Source of the DNA: Rhodovastum sp963709085
GTDB taxonomy: Bacteria > Pseudomonadota > Alphaproteobacteria > Acetobacterales > Acetobacteraceae
Assembly: GCA_963709085.1 (NCBI GenBank)
Contig: CAVPVB010000007.1
Coordinates: forward strand, 496,001 to 560,000
Length of the DNA stretch: 64,000 bases
Direction: 5' to 3'
The notes under the pieces are model-generated. The model was given only the letters and a program-made list of their open reading frames with translations. It was not told the origin of the DNA and made no database searches. Position numbers and translations under genes: made by a program. Every line of letters starts with the position of its first letter. Positions within the stretch are counted from its first letter, which is position 1. Below are positions 44,171-53,482 of the stretch, piece after piece.

Positions 44171-44722
44171 CTACGGAAGGTCGCGTGCCGCCAGAACCTG
44201 GCGCACCAGGCGGCGCGTGGGCAGGCTGCCGTCGAGCCGCAGCACCTGGCAGCGCAGTTCGGCCAGCCAGGATTCGTGGCGGCGCCGGCTGCGTCCTTCG
44301 CTCAGGCCGGAATCATACGCGGCGGTCCAGGCGAGGAAGGCCCGATGCTCGTCATAGAGAGCACCGCCGGGCGCGATCGCGGCGCGGCCGTAGCGGATGC
44401 GCTGGCGCGCGGCGACGCGGGCGAGGCGGATTTCGGTGGGCGTGTCCAGCCAGATCACCAGATCGAACAGCGGCACCAACGGCGCGCCCCAGCTGTCCAG
44501 CGATCCGGACAGCACCCAGGCGCGCCGCTCGCCCAGCAATTCGTGCAGCAGGCGCAGCCGGTCGGCCACGTCCCGCTTGCGGCGATAGGGCGGGTCGGTC
44601 GGCACCCAGAAGAAGTCATCGGTGTCGAAATGCGGCACCGCCAGCCGCTGCGCCAGGGCCCGGCCGAGTGTGGTGGTGCCCGATCCGGACGCGCCGGTGA
44701 TGTGCACCCGTGCCTGGGGCAT
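44171..44722 (-). CDS. P-loop kinase-like protein (adenylate kinase fold)
   Basis: A 183-residue NTPase. P-loop GASGSGTTTLGRALA lies near residue 8-22, then HFDTDDFFWVPTDPPYRRKR (substrate-side Asp pair), a lid-like LGERRAWVLSGSLDSWG, and LVIWLDTPTEIRLARVAARQ. The pattern matches small AAA/adenylate-kinase-like proteins related to the FlaR-type DNA-topology-modulation kinases. The T after GSG replaces the usual K (GSGKT), so the Walker A Lys is missing and ATP binding may be altered. It follows the ATP synthase b subunit gene. Confidence 0.7.
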   Translation of the reverse strand: MPQARVHITGASGSGTTTLGRALAQRLAVPHFDTDDFFWVPTDPPYRRKRDVADRLRLLHELLGERRAWVLSGSLDSWGAPLVPLFDLVIWLDTPTEIRLARVAARQRIRYGRAAIAPGGALYDEHRAFLAWTAAYDSGLSEGRSRRRHESWLAELRCQVLRLDGSLPTRRLVRQVLAARDLP

Positions 44723-44805
44723 GGGGATCTCCGCACGAAAAAGGGGCAGCCCTTGGGCCGCCCCTGTCCCAGCGTCCACCGTGTTGCCGCCCAGTATGCT
44801 GCCGG

Positions 44806-45315
44806 TCAGGCGGCGCGGCGTGCCATGGCGGCGGGCAGACCGCCGATGGCGCGATCGATCAGGGCCGCGTCGGCCTGTTCCGTCAGGTCTTCACGGATCA
44901 CCCGTTCCGCCGCGATCGCGGCGATCTCGGCGGCGGCGATGCGGACCTCATCCACCGCGGATTTCTCGGCGGCGGCGATCCGGTCGAGCGCCATGCGTTC
45001 GCGGCGCGCGGCGGCGGCGCTCGCATCCGCTTCGGCGGCGGCGGCGAGCCGGAGCGCTTCGGCGCGCGCACCTTCAAGCAGCGCGTTCGCTTCCGATATC
45101 GCGGCGACGCGGCGGGCGCTGGCGTCGCGCAACAGCGCCTCGGCTTCCTCGCGCAGGCGCTTCGCTTCGTAGAGTTCGGCGCGGATTTCGTTGGTCCGGG
45201 CGTCCAGCATCCCGGCGATCACCGCCCACAGCTTGCGGCCGACCAGCAGGAAGAAGGTGACGTAGGCGATGGCAACCCAGTTTGCCGGGGTGGCGAAGAA
45301 GCCTGGTTCGTTCAT
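44806..45315 (-). CDS. atpF: ATP synthase F0 subunit b
   Basis: Peripheral-stalk subunit: one N-terminal transmembrane helix (residues 10-27, NWVAIAYVTFFLLVGRKLWA) and a long Ala/Glu/Arg helix to the end, 169 residues. Last gene of the F0 operon atpI-atpB-atpE-atpF'-atpF; the F1 genes are elsewhere, as usual in this group. Confidence 0.93.
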   Translation of the reverse strand: MNEPGFFATPANWVAIAYVTFFLLVGRKLWAVIAGMLDARTNEIRAELYEAKRLREEAEALLRDASARRVAAISEANALLEGARAEALRLAAAAEADASAAAARRERMALDRIAAAEKSAVDEVRIAAAEIAAIAAERVIREDLTEQADAALIDRAIGGLPAAMARRAA

Positions 45316-45324
45316 GGTGAACTC

Positions 45325-45895
45325 CTAGCCCTGGCCGCGGGCGGCCAGGGCGGCGCCGACGGCCTGATCAACCAGGGCGCGGCCCGGCACGCGGCCGGTC
45401 AGACGGGTGACGACCACATCGGCGGTCTCGGTCGCGACCTGCCGCAACGCGCCCAGAGCGGACGCACGGGCCGCGCCGATGCGTTCCTCGGCGGCGGCGA
45501 GCTGGGCCTCCAGACGGGCGTTCGAGCTCGGCCGCCTGGGCCGCCGCGCTTTCCTTGGCACGCGCCACGGAAGCCGAGATTTCAGCCTGTGCCTCGGCAT
45601 GCGCCGCGCGGGTTGCCTCGTTGCTCGCGGCAACCGCTAGGTCGGAGGCAGCCTTGGCCTTCTGGGCGGCCTCGAGGTCCTGGGCGATCGATACGGCGCG
45701 GGCTTCCAGCACGTCCGCGACTTTCGGAAGTCCCCAGCGGGACAGCAGGAAGTAGAGGGCGGAGAAGATGAAAACCAGCCAGACGACCTGGCTGGTCGTC
45801 AGCGGGTTCTTGAAGTCAAGCTGCGGCATTCCCTCCGCCATGGCGGCGGCGGGCAGGGCCAGCAGGATAATTGCGGCGACAGCGATCCGGCGCAT
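45325..45895 (-). CDS. atpF': ATP synthase F0 subunit b', frameshifted as sequenced
   Basis: Second, diverged stalk subunit. MRRIAVAAIILLALPAAAMA is a signal-like start; the membrane helix is at about 37-55 (TSQVVWLVFIFSALYFLLS), then a long coiled helix. One extra base near 45532 breaks the frame at AAELE (expected AAELNARLEAQLAAAEERI, continued in the next frame to 45325). Corrected length about 189. Such b' chains occur in photosynthetic and many alphaproteobacteria. Confidence 0.88.
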
Positions 45896-45996
45896 GGGGG
45901 CTCCCGGCGGAGGCTTGCAGACAAAGGCTCTAGGCAGAAGCTGCGGGCAGGGGCAGGGCGCGTTGTCGCGCCCGGCCCATCAGGTAAACGAGCCCG

Positions 45997-46222
45997 TCAG
46001 CCGAACAGGATGATGAACGAGAAAACCAGACTGATAGAGCGCCACCGCTTCGGTCAGCGCGAAGCCCAGGATGGCCAGGCCGAACACGTTCGCACGGGCC
46101 GACGGGTTGCGGGCGATGCTGGAGACCAGGGCGGCGAAGATGGTGCCGATACCGATACCGACGCCGCCGACGCCGATGACAGAGAGGCCCGCGCCAATCA
46201 GCTTCGCAGAAGCGAGATCCAT
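45997..46222 (-). CDS. atpE: ATP synthase F0 subunit c, frameshifted as sequenced
   Basis: Proteolipid of the rotor ring, about 74 residues. Two helices: KLIGAGLSVIGVGGVGIGIG then the polar loop RNPSARANVFG and the second helix with the proton-carrying Glu in ALTEAVAL. Just after VAL one extra base (or two missing) throws the frame off; in the shifted frame ISLVFSFIILFG and a stop at 45997 complete the family end. An F0 c subunit without its second helix cannot work, so sequence error is likely. Confidence 0.9.
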
Positions 46223-46301
46223 GTGTCCGATTCCTTTCTTGATCCAGTGGCGCCGGCGGCAAGGGAGCCGCCGGCCGCGCGGATGGTGATGATAACGGTG
46301 G

Positions 46302-47057
46302 CTAGTGGAGGTGCACGGCGTCGTGCAGGTAGATGCAGGTCAGCAGGGCGAAGACATAGGCCTGCAGCACGGCGACCAGGAATTCGAAGCCGATCAGCAC
46401 GACATCCACCGCGAAGGAGAGGCCGGCCGGTGCCCAGTAGAGCGCGCCGGCAGCGCCAAGCATTACGATGAAGGCGCCGAACACCTCCAGCATCATGTGG
46501 CCCGCCACCATGTTGGCGAACAGTCGGACCGAGAGGGAGATGAGCCGTGACAGGTAGGACAGGATCTCGATCGGTATCAGCAGCGGCATCAGCGCCACCG
46601 GCACGCCGGGCGGCGCGAAATAGGTGAAGAACTTCCACCCGTGCAGGCGCAGCGCCACCGCGGTGGTCAGCACCCAGACCAGAACCGTCAGGGTGAGCGT
46701 GTTGGCGATGTGGCTGGTGAAAGTGAACGCATACGGCCAGATGCCGATCAGATTGCCGAACAGAATGAAGAAGAACAGCGCGAAGACCAGCGGGAAGAAC
46801 TTCTTGCCTTCCTCGCCGATCTGATCGGTGCACATGTTATGGATGAAGGTGTAGCTCAGCTCCGCCAGCGCCTGCAGGCGGCCGGGCACCACCGCCCGCT
46901 TGCGCGAGCCGAAATGGAGGATCGCCAGGGTCAGGCCGGCGGCCAGCACCATCATCAGGTTGGCCTGGGTGAAGTTGACGGACTGACCGATCGTCGCGCC
47001 CACCGTGTGGAGCTGGAATTGCCCCAGAACGTCAATTCCGTGCCCTTCAGCCGCCAC
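46302..47057 (-). CDS. atpB: ATP synthase F0 subunit a
   Basis: Stator channel subunit, 251 residues with five or six membrane helices. The essential Arg lies in SRLISLSVRLFANMVAGHMM, and ALLTCIYLHDAVHLH closes the protein. The GTG at 47057 is chosen because AAAGGA sits 7 nt upstream; earlier in-frame GTGs have no ribosome site. It overlaps the atpI stop by 11 bp. Confidence 0.95.
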   Translation of the reverse strand: MAAEGHGIDVLGQFQLHTVGATIGQSVNFTQANLMMVLAAGLTLAILHFGSRKRAVVPGRLQALAELSYTFIHNMCTDQIGEEGKKFFPLVFALFFFILFGNLIGIWPYAFTFTSHIANTLTLTVLVWVLTTAVALRLHGWKFFTYFAPPGVPVALMPLLIPIEILSYLSRLISLSVRLFANMVAGHMMLEVFGAFIVMLGAAGALYWAPAGLSFAVDVVLIGFEFLVAVLQAYVFALLTCIYLHDAVHLH

Positions 47058-47430
47058 TGTCACGTCCTTTGCCACCGGGGCCACCGCGCGGGCGGCCCGT
47101 CAGTTCCGACATTGGCCCGGCGCCGAGCGCCCCGGACCCCATGATGCGCCAGACATTGGCAACACCAGCCGCACCCCCGAGCAGTACGAACACACCGAGC
47201 AGCACCGGCGAGGTGTGAAGCCACTTGTCCAGCCACCAGCCGATGGCAACCGCCACCAGCAAGGCGGATACAAGCTCGACGCCCACCCGCAAGCCTATGC
47301 TCCAGGCCGAGGCACTGATATTTCCCGCGCCGCCGGATTGATCCAGTGGACGGGCATCCAGTCCCTGCCTGTGCCGCGCGGCCTGCAGCCTGTCCTCGAA
47401 GGAACCGCCGCTGTCCTCGCCCCCGCTCAT
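47047..47430 (-). CDS. atpI: ATP synthase assembly protein I (AtpI)
   Basis: A 127-residue protein with two membrane helices (about residues 55-72 and 80-98), AWSIGLRVGVELVSALLVAV AIGWWLDKWL being the family core. AtpI helps assemble the c ring. First gene of the F0 operon; ATG 47430 preferred to an upstream TTG. Confidence 0.85.
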   Translation of the reverse strand: MSGGEDSGGSFEDRLQAARHRQGLDARPLDQSGGAGNISASAWSIGLRVGVELVSALLVAVAIGWWLDKWLHTSPVLLGVFVLLGGAAGVANVWRIMGSGALGAGPMSELTGRPRGGPGGKGRDSGG

Positions 47431-47650
47431 TCGTCCGCCCCTGTGCAAGTTGCCTTGCCGGAAGGCAGTCGTTTGCTAGCGGGGGGGAGCGGGGTGTCAA
47501 GAACGCCGGCCCGGCGCCGGCCGCGGGCTGGGGAATAAAGTGTAACAGTCTGGCGCGGCCGCTCGTGGACTGGGCAGCGAATCCTATGGGGCCGGCAGGG
47601 ATTGCTGTATCCGAAGGAACCGCATCGAACGTGGTTGGAAGGGATGTCGC

Positions 47651-48466
47651 ATGACTCCGCCGGAACTGCATGATTCGATCCTGTCCATCGAGGGTCGCAT
47701 CGCGGTGCTGACGATGAACCGCCACGAGGTGCGCAACGAGCTGACCGGCACGAACATCGCCGCCGAGATCGCCCAGGTGGCGGAGTGGATCAATGGCCAC
47801 GAGCGCGTTTCCGTGCTGGTGCTGACCGGCGAGGGCTCGGCCTTCTCGGCCGGCGGCAACGTCAAGCACATGCTGGAGCGCGAGCATGGCAGCTTCGGCG
47901 GCGACGTATACGAGGTGCAGGGCAAGTACCGCCGGGGCATCCAGCGCATGGCGCAGGCCCTGCACGCGCTGGAGGTGCCGTCGATCGCCGCGGTGAACGG
48001 GCCGGCGATCGGGGCGGGGTTCGACCTCGCCTGCATGTGCGACCTGCGGATCGGCTCGACCGAGGCCCGTGTGGCTGAGAGTTTCATCGCCCTCGGCCTG
48101 ATCCCGGGCGCTGGCGGCGGCTGGCGGCTGCAGCGCCTGGTGGGCTGGCAGCGTGCCGCCGAACTCAGTTTCTCCGCCCGCACGGTGGCGGCGGAGGAGG
48201 CGCTGAAGCTCGGCATCTTCCTGGAAGTGGTGGAGCCCGATGACCTGCTGGCGCGGGCGCGCGAGATCGCCTCGGGCTTCGCCGCCAAGCCGCCGCAGGC
48301 GGTGCGGCTGACCAAGCGGCTGCTGCGCTATGCCCAGCGCATGGAGTTTCGCGACTATCTGGACGTGTGCGCCCTCGCCCAGGGCATGTGCCACAACACC
48401 GAGGACCACATCGAGGCGGTGACCGCTTTCCTGGAAAAGCGGCCACCGGGATTCACCGGGCGCTAG
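47651..48466 (+). CDS. Enoyl-CoA hydratase/isomerase family protein
   Basis: Crotonase-fold enzyme, 271 residues. GSAFSAGGNVKHML forms the first oxyanion-hole strand, IAAVNGPAIGAGFDLACMCD the second, and AFLEKRPPGF closes the protein as in most crotonases. The first catalytic Glu position after GGGW/PGAGG is partly conserved (GLIPGAGGGWRLQRLVG). Exact substrate not predictable. Single gene, divergent from atpI. Confidence 0.88.
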   Translation: MTPPELHDSILSIEGRIAVLTMNRHEVRNELTGTNIAAEIAQVAEWINGHERVSVLVLTGEGSAFSAGGNVKHMLEREHGSFGGDVYEVQGKYRRGIQRMAQALHALEVPSIAAVNGPAIGAGFDLACMCDLRIGSTEARVAESFIALGLIPGAGGGWRLQRLVGWQRAAELSFSARTVAAEEALKLGIFLEVVEPDDLLARAREIASGFAAKPPQAVRLTKRLLRYAQRMEFRDYLDVCALAQGMCHNTEDHIEAVTAFLEKRPPGFTGR

Positions 48467-48471
48467 CCGAT

Positions 48472-49311
48472 TCAAGCGTCCGGGCGAATTACCGCCCGGT
48501 AGGCGTGCCAGCTTGCATGCCCGACCAGCGGCAGGGTCACGCACAGCCCGATATACCATGAGGCCAGGCCCGCCGCGGTCATCAGCACGATCAGCCCGGC
48601 CCATACCGCCATCGCCCGCGCATTCAGCACCACCGCCGTCGCGCTGGTCGCCAGCGCCTCCAGCAGCCCCTCGCGCCGGTCCAGCAACAGCGGCAGCGAG
48701 AACGCCCCGGCGACGAAGGCGATGGTCGCCAGCACCGTCCCCACCGCCGTGCCGAATGCCAGGAAGGACATTCCCTTCGCGGTGAACAGCGTGCTTGCCA
48801 GCCCGTCCTGCCAGTCGAACCCGGCGTCCGGGAAGGCCAGGGCGAGCACCAGGGTGGCGCAGATCAGCCAGCCGGTCAGGAACAGCAGCACCGCCAGCCC
48901 CAGGCCGAACAGCCCCTCCGGATTGGACCGCCACGCCGTATAGGCCGAGCCAAGCGTGGGATCGCGATTGGCCTCAAGGTCGCGGCTGATGGCATAGAAC
49001 CCCACCGTCAGCGCCGGCCCGATCAGCATGAAGCCAACTCCGAGCGGCACCATCAGGTAGGCCAAGTCGGTGGAGGCCAGCCCGGCGGTCAGCCAGAACG
49101 CGGCCACGACGAACAGGAAAGTATAGGCGGCGCTCAGCCCGCGGCTGCGGCGGAAATCGCGCCAGCCCGCTGCCAGCCAGCGGAACGGCGCGTCGGCCGG
49201 CACCCGCCGGACCCGGTCGGCAAAGGGAAGCAAAGACAGCGGCTCAAAAGACGAGGACGCAAAAGACGAGGACGCAAAAGACGGGGGCGCATCGGCTACC
49301 TGGTCAGACAT
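48472..49311 (-). CDS. DUF2189 integral membrane protein
   Basis: A 279-residue membrane protein with about six helices (residues 61-82, 85-105, 134-156, 175-200, 230-250 and 255-272) of the DUF2189 family (RRVPADAPFRWLAAGWRDFR, GFMLIGPALTVGFYAISRDL). Members are often coded near respiratory genes; function unknown. The N-terminus includes an 8-residue repeat (SSFASSSF) from a 15-bp tandem duplication at about 49240-49285. Confidence 0.83.
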   Translation of the reverse strand: MSDQVADAPPSFASSSFASSSFEPLSLLPFADRVRRVPADAPFRWLAAGWRDFRRSRGLSAAYTFLFVVAAFWLTAGLASTDLAYLMVPLGVGFMLIGPALTVGFYAISRDLEANRDPTLGSAYTAWRSNPEGLFGLGLAVLLFLTGWLICATLVLALAFPDAGFDWQDGLASTLFTAKGMSFLAFGTAVGTVLATIAFVAGAFSLPLLLDRREGLLEALATSATAVVLNARAMAVWAGLIVLMTAAGLASWYIGLCVTLPLVGHASWHAYRAVIRPDA

Positions 49312-49329
49312 GTCTTTTTTCCCTCCCTG

Positions 49330-49348
49330 TTATGTTTCGCCAACATAA
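49330..49348. promoter_or_regulatory. Perfect palindrome upstream of the DUF2189 gene
   Basis: TTATGTT-TCGCC-AACATAA, 19 bp before the start codon. It is the most AT-rich spot in the 255-bp gap between this gene and queE and a likely operator or promoter. The remainder of the gap has only small GC hairpins. Confidence 0.5.
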
Positions 49349-49566
49349 ACCTAATGTGGCCGTACGCTCTCTGCTACCCTCTGGCGTCCAAAAACCGAAG
49401 CAATCGGGTAACGCAAGGTAACGGGCGGCCGCCTGGCATGTTTCTGCATGTCGACAGGATTGCGCCGTCTTCAGCCGCAGGCGGCTGATATCTGCCCGCG
49501 GGCGGCCAAATACGGGTATTCCGTGCTCTTCTCCAGCGCCCCTGATGGTCCGCGATCGATGCCGCC

Positions 49567-50199
49567 GTGAGCTACGCCGTTAAAGAAATCTTCCACACCC
49601 TGCAGGGCGAGGGCCGCAACGCCGGCCGGGCGGCGGTGTTCTGCCGCTTCGCCGGCTGCAATTTGTGGAGCGGCCGCGAAGCCGATCGTGCCGACGCGCC
49701 GTGTCGCATCTGCGACACCGATTTTGTCGGCACCGACGGTCCCGGCGGTGGCCGCTTCGCCGACGCGACCGCGCTGGCCGAGGCCGTCGCCGCGGCATGG
49801 GGAGACGCGTTACGCTGGCGGTTCGTCGTGCTCACCGGCGGCGAGCCGCTGCTCCAGGTCGATGCCGCCCTGGTGGCCGCCCTGCACGCACAGGGCTTCT
49901 CCATTGCCGTCGAGACCAATGGCACGCTGCCGGCGCCTGCGGGCATCGACTGGATCTGCGTCAGTCCCAAGCCGGGCGCTCCGCTCCGGCTGACCGGGGG
50001 CGACGAGCTGAAGCTGGTCTACCCGCAGCCCGGCATGGCACCCGACGGGTTCGAACATCTCCGCTTCGACCATTTTCTCCTGCAGCCGCTGGATGGCGCC
50101 GCGCTGGCCGCGAATACCGCGGCGGCGATCGCCTATTGCCGCGCCCATCCGCGCTGGCGGCTCAGTCTGCAAACCCACAAACTGCTCGGAATCCCATGA
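49567..50199 (+). CDS. queE: 7-carboxy-7-deazaguanine synthase
   Basis: Radical SAM ring-contraction enzyme of the queuosine/7-deazaguanine pathway. The 210 residues start YAVKEIFHTLQGEGRNAGR, then the modified cluster motif CRFAGCNLWSG...PCRICDTDFVGTDG seen in bacterial QueE, GGEPLLQVD (SAM-binding GGE) and ETNGTLPAP. GTG start; the stop overlaps the queD ATG (ATGA). Confidence 0.95.
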   Translation: MSYAVKEIFHTLQGEGRNAGRAAVFCRFAGCNLWSGREADRADAPCRICDTDFVGTDGPGGGRFADATALAEAVAAAWGDALRWRFVVLTGGEPLLQVDAALVAALHAQGFSIAVETNGTLPAPAGIDWICVSPKPGAPLRLTGGDELKLVYPQPGMAPDGFEHLRFDHFLLQPLDGAALAANTAAAIAYCRAHPRWRLSLQTHKLLGIP

Positions 50200-50549
50200 A
50201 GATCACGCAAGCCTTCACGTTCGAGGCGGCCCACCGGCTGCCCTGCGTGCCGCCCACGCATCGCTGCTACCGGATGCATGGTCACTCCTATCGGGTGGAG
50301 CTTCGACTGGAGGGAACGCTCGATCCGGCGACCGGGTTTGTGGTTGATTTCTTCGATGTCGAGCACGCTTTTGCGCCATTGCTGGCGCAACTGGATCACC
50401 AGTGCCTCAACGAGATCGACGGCCTGAGCAACCCGACGGCCGAGAACATCGCGGTGTGGATCTGGGAACGGGTCAAGGCATCGCTGCCGCTGATGGCGGC
50501 GGTGGTTGTTTATGAGACGCCGAATTGTTGGGCGGAGTATCAAGGATGA
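50196..50549 (+). CDS. queD: 6-carboxytetrahydropterin synthase
   Basis: Makes 6-carboxy-5,6,7,8-tetrahydropterin, the QueE substrate. The 117 residues show zinc ligands in TFEAAHRL and MHGHSYRVEL, the catalytic Cys in HRCYRMHGH, FDVEHAF, LDHQCLNEI and YETPNCWAEY. Coupled to queE; the frame ends in the next palindromic element. Confidence 0.95.
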   Translation: MKITQAFTFEAAHRLPCVPPTHRCYRMHGHSYRVELRLEGTLDPATGFVVDFFDVEHAFAPLLAQLDHQCLNEIDGLSNPTAENIAVWIWERVKASLPLMAAVVVYETPNCWAEYQG

Positions 50550-50662
50550 AGGAAGGCCAGGGCTCTGCCCTGGACCCGCTAAGGGCGGAGCCCTTAGAAC
50601 CCATTCGTTAAAGGGTCTTGGGAAAGAGCGGGGTCCAGGGCAGAGCCCTGGCCTTCCTTTCA
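50548..50662. repeat. Dispersed palindromic element, copy 4
   Basis: GAAGGCCAGGGCTCTGCCCT at the left and AGGGCAGAGCCCTGGCCTTC at the right, with AAGGGCGGAGCCCTT in between. It fills the gap between the convergent queD and ppc stop codons. Confidence 0.88.
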
Positions 50663-53482
50663 CCCAAACGCCCCCACCTCATGCGTCACCGCCGTCGCAA
50701 TCTCCCGCACCAGATCAAACTGCCGCCGCATCGGCGCGAACACTTGCGCGTGCTCCACCGCATAGGCCTGTGATCCCCGCGGCCCTGCCGGCTCGCCATA
50801 GTCGCACTCCGCCGAGGCGTCCGGCGCCTCCGGAAAAATCTCCGCCAGCAGCGTCAGCGCCGCCGGAATCTCCAGCCGCAGGATCGCCGCCTCCAGGTCG
50901 CGCCGGGTGAACCCGTGCCGCGGCGAGAATTCCGGAATGCGGGTGGCGAGCAGCCAGATGCGATGGATCAGCGCCAGCCGCAGCGCATGCAGCAGCATCT
51001 CCCGCCCGTCCATCGCCGGCGCGTCCGGCCAGGCGGCGCGCAGCGCCTGGTGGTCGGCCTGCACCCGGCGGAACATCGACTGCACCACCGCCCACAGATC
51101 GAGCCGCTCCAGCGCGTGCGCCACCGACACCAGCGCCTGCTGCCGGCCGGGCCGGCCGGTATGGGCGGCGCGGTCGAGCCAGGTGCCCGGATCGAGCGTG
51201 CCCACCACCGCGCGCAGCACATCCAGATCGGAATGCGCCAGCGCATGCGCGGCGAGGTCGAGGGCGCGGCGGAACCGCCGGCTGGTGCGGCGCATTTCGG
51301 GGAAGGTCTCGGGATGGCGCCCGGCCGCCACGCCCAGCCCCTGCAGCGTGTTCGCCATCCAGCCCAGCTGCTGCAGGATGGCGTTGTTGGGAATGGCGCG
51401 CAGGTCGCGCGGGTGGCGGATCATCGTCGCCGTGCCCATGCCGTCCGATTGCCGCGCCGGCGGGCGCGACCCGGTCGGGTCCAGCAGCGACGGCCCGAAC
51501 GCGCCCAGCAGTGCGCCATAGCCGGCATCGCTGACCAGCCCCTCCATGCCGACCCGGACGGCGGCGAAGAAATCCGACGCGAAGTCGGGATCGGCATAGA
51601 TCGGGTCTTCGATCGGGCCGGCGGCGGCGTGGAAGGTGTGCTCGGCGATGCGCGCCACGCTGGCCAGCGCCAGCTCCGCGGTGCCGAACAGCAGGTAGCC
51701 GTCGCCGCCCTGGAAGGCGCTCTCCTCGCGCACCGGCAGCGAGGCCCGGTTCAGCGCCCGCCGGCTGGCGGTGGGCGACAGATAGCGCAACCGGTCGGCC
51801 AGCGAGCGCGGATGCGCGCCGCGCCCGACGCTCTCGCCATGGGTGTCGAACAGGATCACCTCGACGCCGGAGACGCCGTGGCGCGCCAGCGTTGCCGCGA
51901 TTTTCATCCGCAGCCGCTCGATCAGGTAGGTGGCCGCGGTCTGGCCGACATAGCGGCCGGAATCGGAATAGCCGAACTGCAGCGCCAGCCGCCCGGTGCG
52001 TTGCAGGTACTCGCGCCAGTGCGGGCTGCGCAGCGCCTCGTCCAGCACCTCGGCGCCGCGGCCGAGCGCCTCGGCGGTTTCGAACAGCGGGCTGATCTCG
52101 ATCTTGTCGGCAACCCCGAACAGCCGCGCCAGCCACAGCGCCGCCAGCAGCGTGTAGCCGCTTTCGGTCTCGGCGATCAGGAAGCGCACCGGCACCGAGC
52201 CATCGACGTGCTTGACGATCTGCGCCACCGTCATCATCAGCCGCGCCGCCGAGGCCTGCTCGGCGCCCAGCGCGCCGAAATCCACCGGCACCGGCTGCAC
52301 CGTATCCAGCGCGGTGTTAATGGCGGCGAGCAGCGCGCGGCGGCGCGCCGGGTCCTCCGGCGGGTCGGCGATGCCCAGGCGCTGGCGCACCACATTGTGC
52401 ACCTGCGCCGCGTTCAGCCGCACATGGGTGTGCGCCAGCGACAGCCCGTGCGCGACCAGCCCGGCGCGGATGGTGCACAGGCGCAGCTGCTGCTCGCCGG
52501 TGGCGGCGGCGATCGCCGGGGCGAACAGCGCCAGCAGCGGTTCGGGCGTGTGCAGCGCCTGCTCCGCGCCGCCGACCAGTTCGCGGGCGAAGGCCGCCAC
52601 CGCGGGCGGATGCGGCAGCGCCGGGCAGGCGGCTTCCTGCGCGGCCACGGCGGTCAGCGCCTCCGCGATGCGCGCGCCCACCGGCGCGCCAAGCGGCAGG
52701 CCGGCGAGTTGCCCGGCCAGCCGTTCCAACTGCAGCCGCTTCATGCGCAGGCGCAGCCGCACGATGTCGAGCCAGCCGATATCGGTCCGCCCGTCGGTGT
52801 CATAGCCGACCCAGCTGGTCATGATCAGCGGCCGCGGCGTCAGCTCGGTCCAGCGGTCCGGCCAGGAGCCGCGCGCCGCCGCCAGCAGGGCGGCATTGAA
52901 CTGATCGAGCGCATCCCGCCCGCGCACAATGGCCGCGCTGGCCTGGGTGAATTCTTCTTCCAGGGTGATCCGGTGCGGCCGGTGCGACGGAAACGATTCG
53001 GCCGGCGCGCCGCAGGCCATCGCCGCCAGTGCCGCGGCCACCTCGCCGGGCAGGGCGAAGGTGGGGTGGGCGGTGAATACGGCGGCGTAGCGGGTGCGCT
53101 CCACCGCCTCGCGGAACTCGGCCCAGCGCACCGGGCTGTCGGATGGATCGGGCCGCAGCACCACGCCGGCCACCCGCACCAGCGCCGCCTCGTTCTCCGC
53201 CCGGTCGGCGCCGCCCACATAGGCGGCCAGGCGGCGGGCGCGGTCGGCGAAGGCGGCGTCGCGCAGGTGGCGCACCAGCGCCCACAGCGTTTCGTCATCC
53301 AGCAGCCCGTTGTCGATGCGGCGGGCGATCGACAGGGCGACCGACAGCACCGGGTTGCCGAACGGGTCCTCGTCGGAGGCCCGCTGCGCCCGCGCGATCA
53401 ACGCCAGCAGGTCGGCGGCCACCGCCTCGATGCAGGGCGCCGGCTCACCGTTTGCCGCCTCAGTGATCGCCATGTCGGTCAT
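50660..53482 (-). CDS. ppc: Phosphoenolpyruvate carboxylase, divergent form
   Basis: Carboxylates PEP to oxaloacetate, an anaplerotic step. At 940 residues it has the usual length. It keeps the family skeleton: VFTAHPTFALPGEVAAALAA (catalytic His; usually AHPTE), LQFGYSDSGRYVGQ (usually GYSDSNKDAG) and LFDTHGESVGRGAHP (usually FHGRGGSVGRGG). Several invariant positions differ, including K to R in the second motif and the FHGRGG loop, so it belongs to a divergent clade whose activity should be confirmed. The gene ends in the palindromic element shared with queD. Confidence 0.82.
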   Translation of the reverse strand: MTDMAITEAANGEPAPCIEAVAADLLALIARAQRASDEDPFGNPVLSVALSIARRIDNGLLDDETLWALVRHLRDAAFADRARRLAAYVGGADRAENEAALVRVAGVVLRPDPSDSPVRWAEFREAVERTRYAAVFTAHPTFALPGEVAAALAAMACGAPAESFPSHRPHRITLEEEFTQASAAIVRGRDALDQFNAALLAAARGSWPDRWTELTPRPLIMTSWVGYDTDGRTDIGWLDIVRLRLRMKRLQLERLAGQLAGLPLGAPVGARIAEALTAVAAQEAACPALPHPPAVAAFARELVGGAEQALHTPEPLLALFAPAIAAATGEQQLRLCTIRAGLVAHGLSLAHTHVRLNAAQVHNVVRQRLGIADPPEDPARRRALLAAINTALDTVQPVPVDFGALGAEQASAARLMMTVAQIVKHVDGSVPVRFLIAETESGYTLLAALWLARLFGVADKIEISPLFETAEALGRGAEVLDEALRSPHWREYLQRTGRLALQFGYSDSGRYVGQTAATYLIERLRMKIAATLARHGVSGVEVILFDTHGESVGRGAHPRSLADRLRYLSPTASRRALNRASLPVREESAFQGGDGYLLFGTAELALASVARIAEHTFHAAAGPIEDPIYADPDFASDFFAAVRVGMEGLVSDAGYGALLGAFGPSLLDPTGSRPPARQSDGMGTATMIRHPRDLRAIPNNAILQQLGWMANTLQGLGVAAGRHPETFPEMRRTSRRFRRALDLAAHALAHSDLDVLRAVVGTLDPGTWLDRAAHTGRPGRQQALVSVAHALERLDLWAVVQSMFRRVQADHQALRAAWPDAPAMDGREMLLHALRLALIHRIWLLATRIPEFSPRHGFTRRDLEAAILRLEIPAALTLLAEIFPEAPDASAECDYGEPAGPRGSQAYAVEHAQVFAPMRRQFDLVREIATAVTHEVGAFG

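Noticed and set aside
49440..49560. PreQ1 riboswitch before queE
   Set aside because: Small GC hairpins are present, but the conserved preQ1 aptamer pattern is not.
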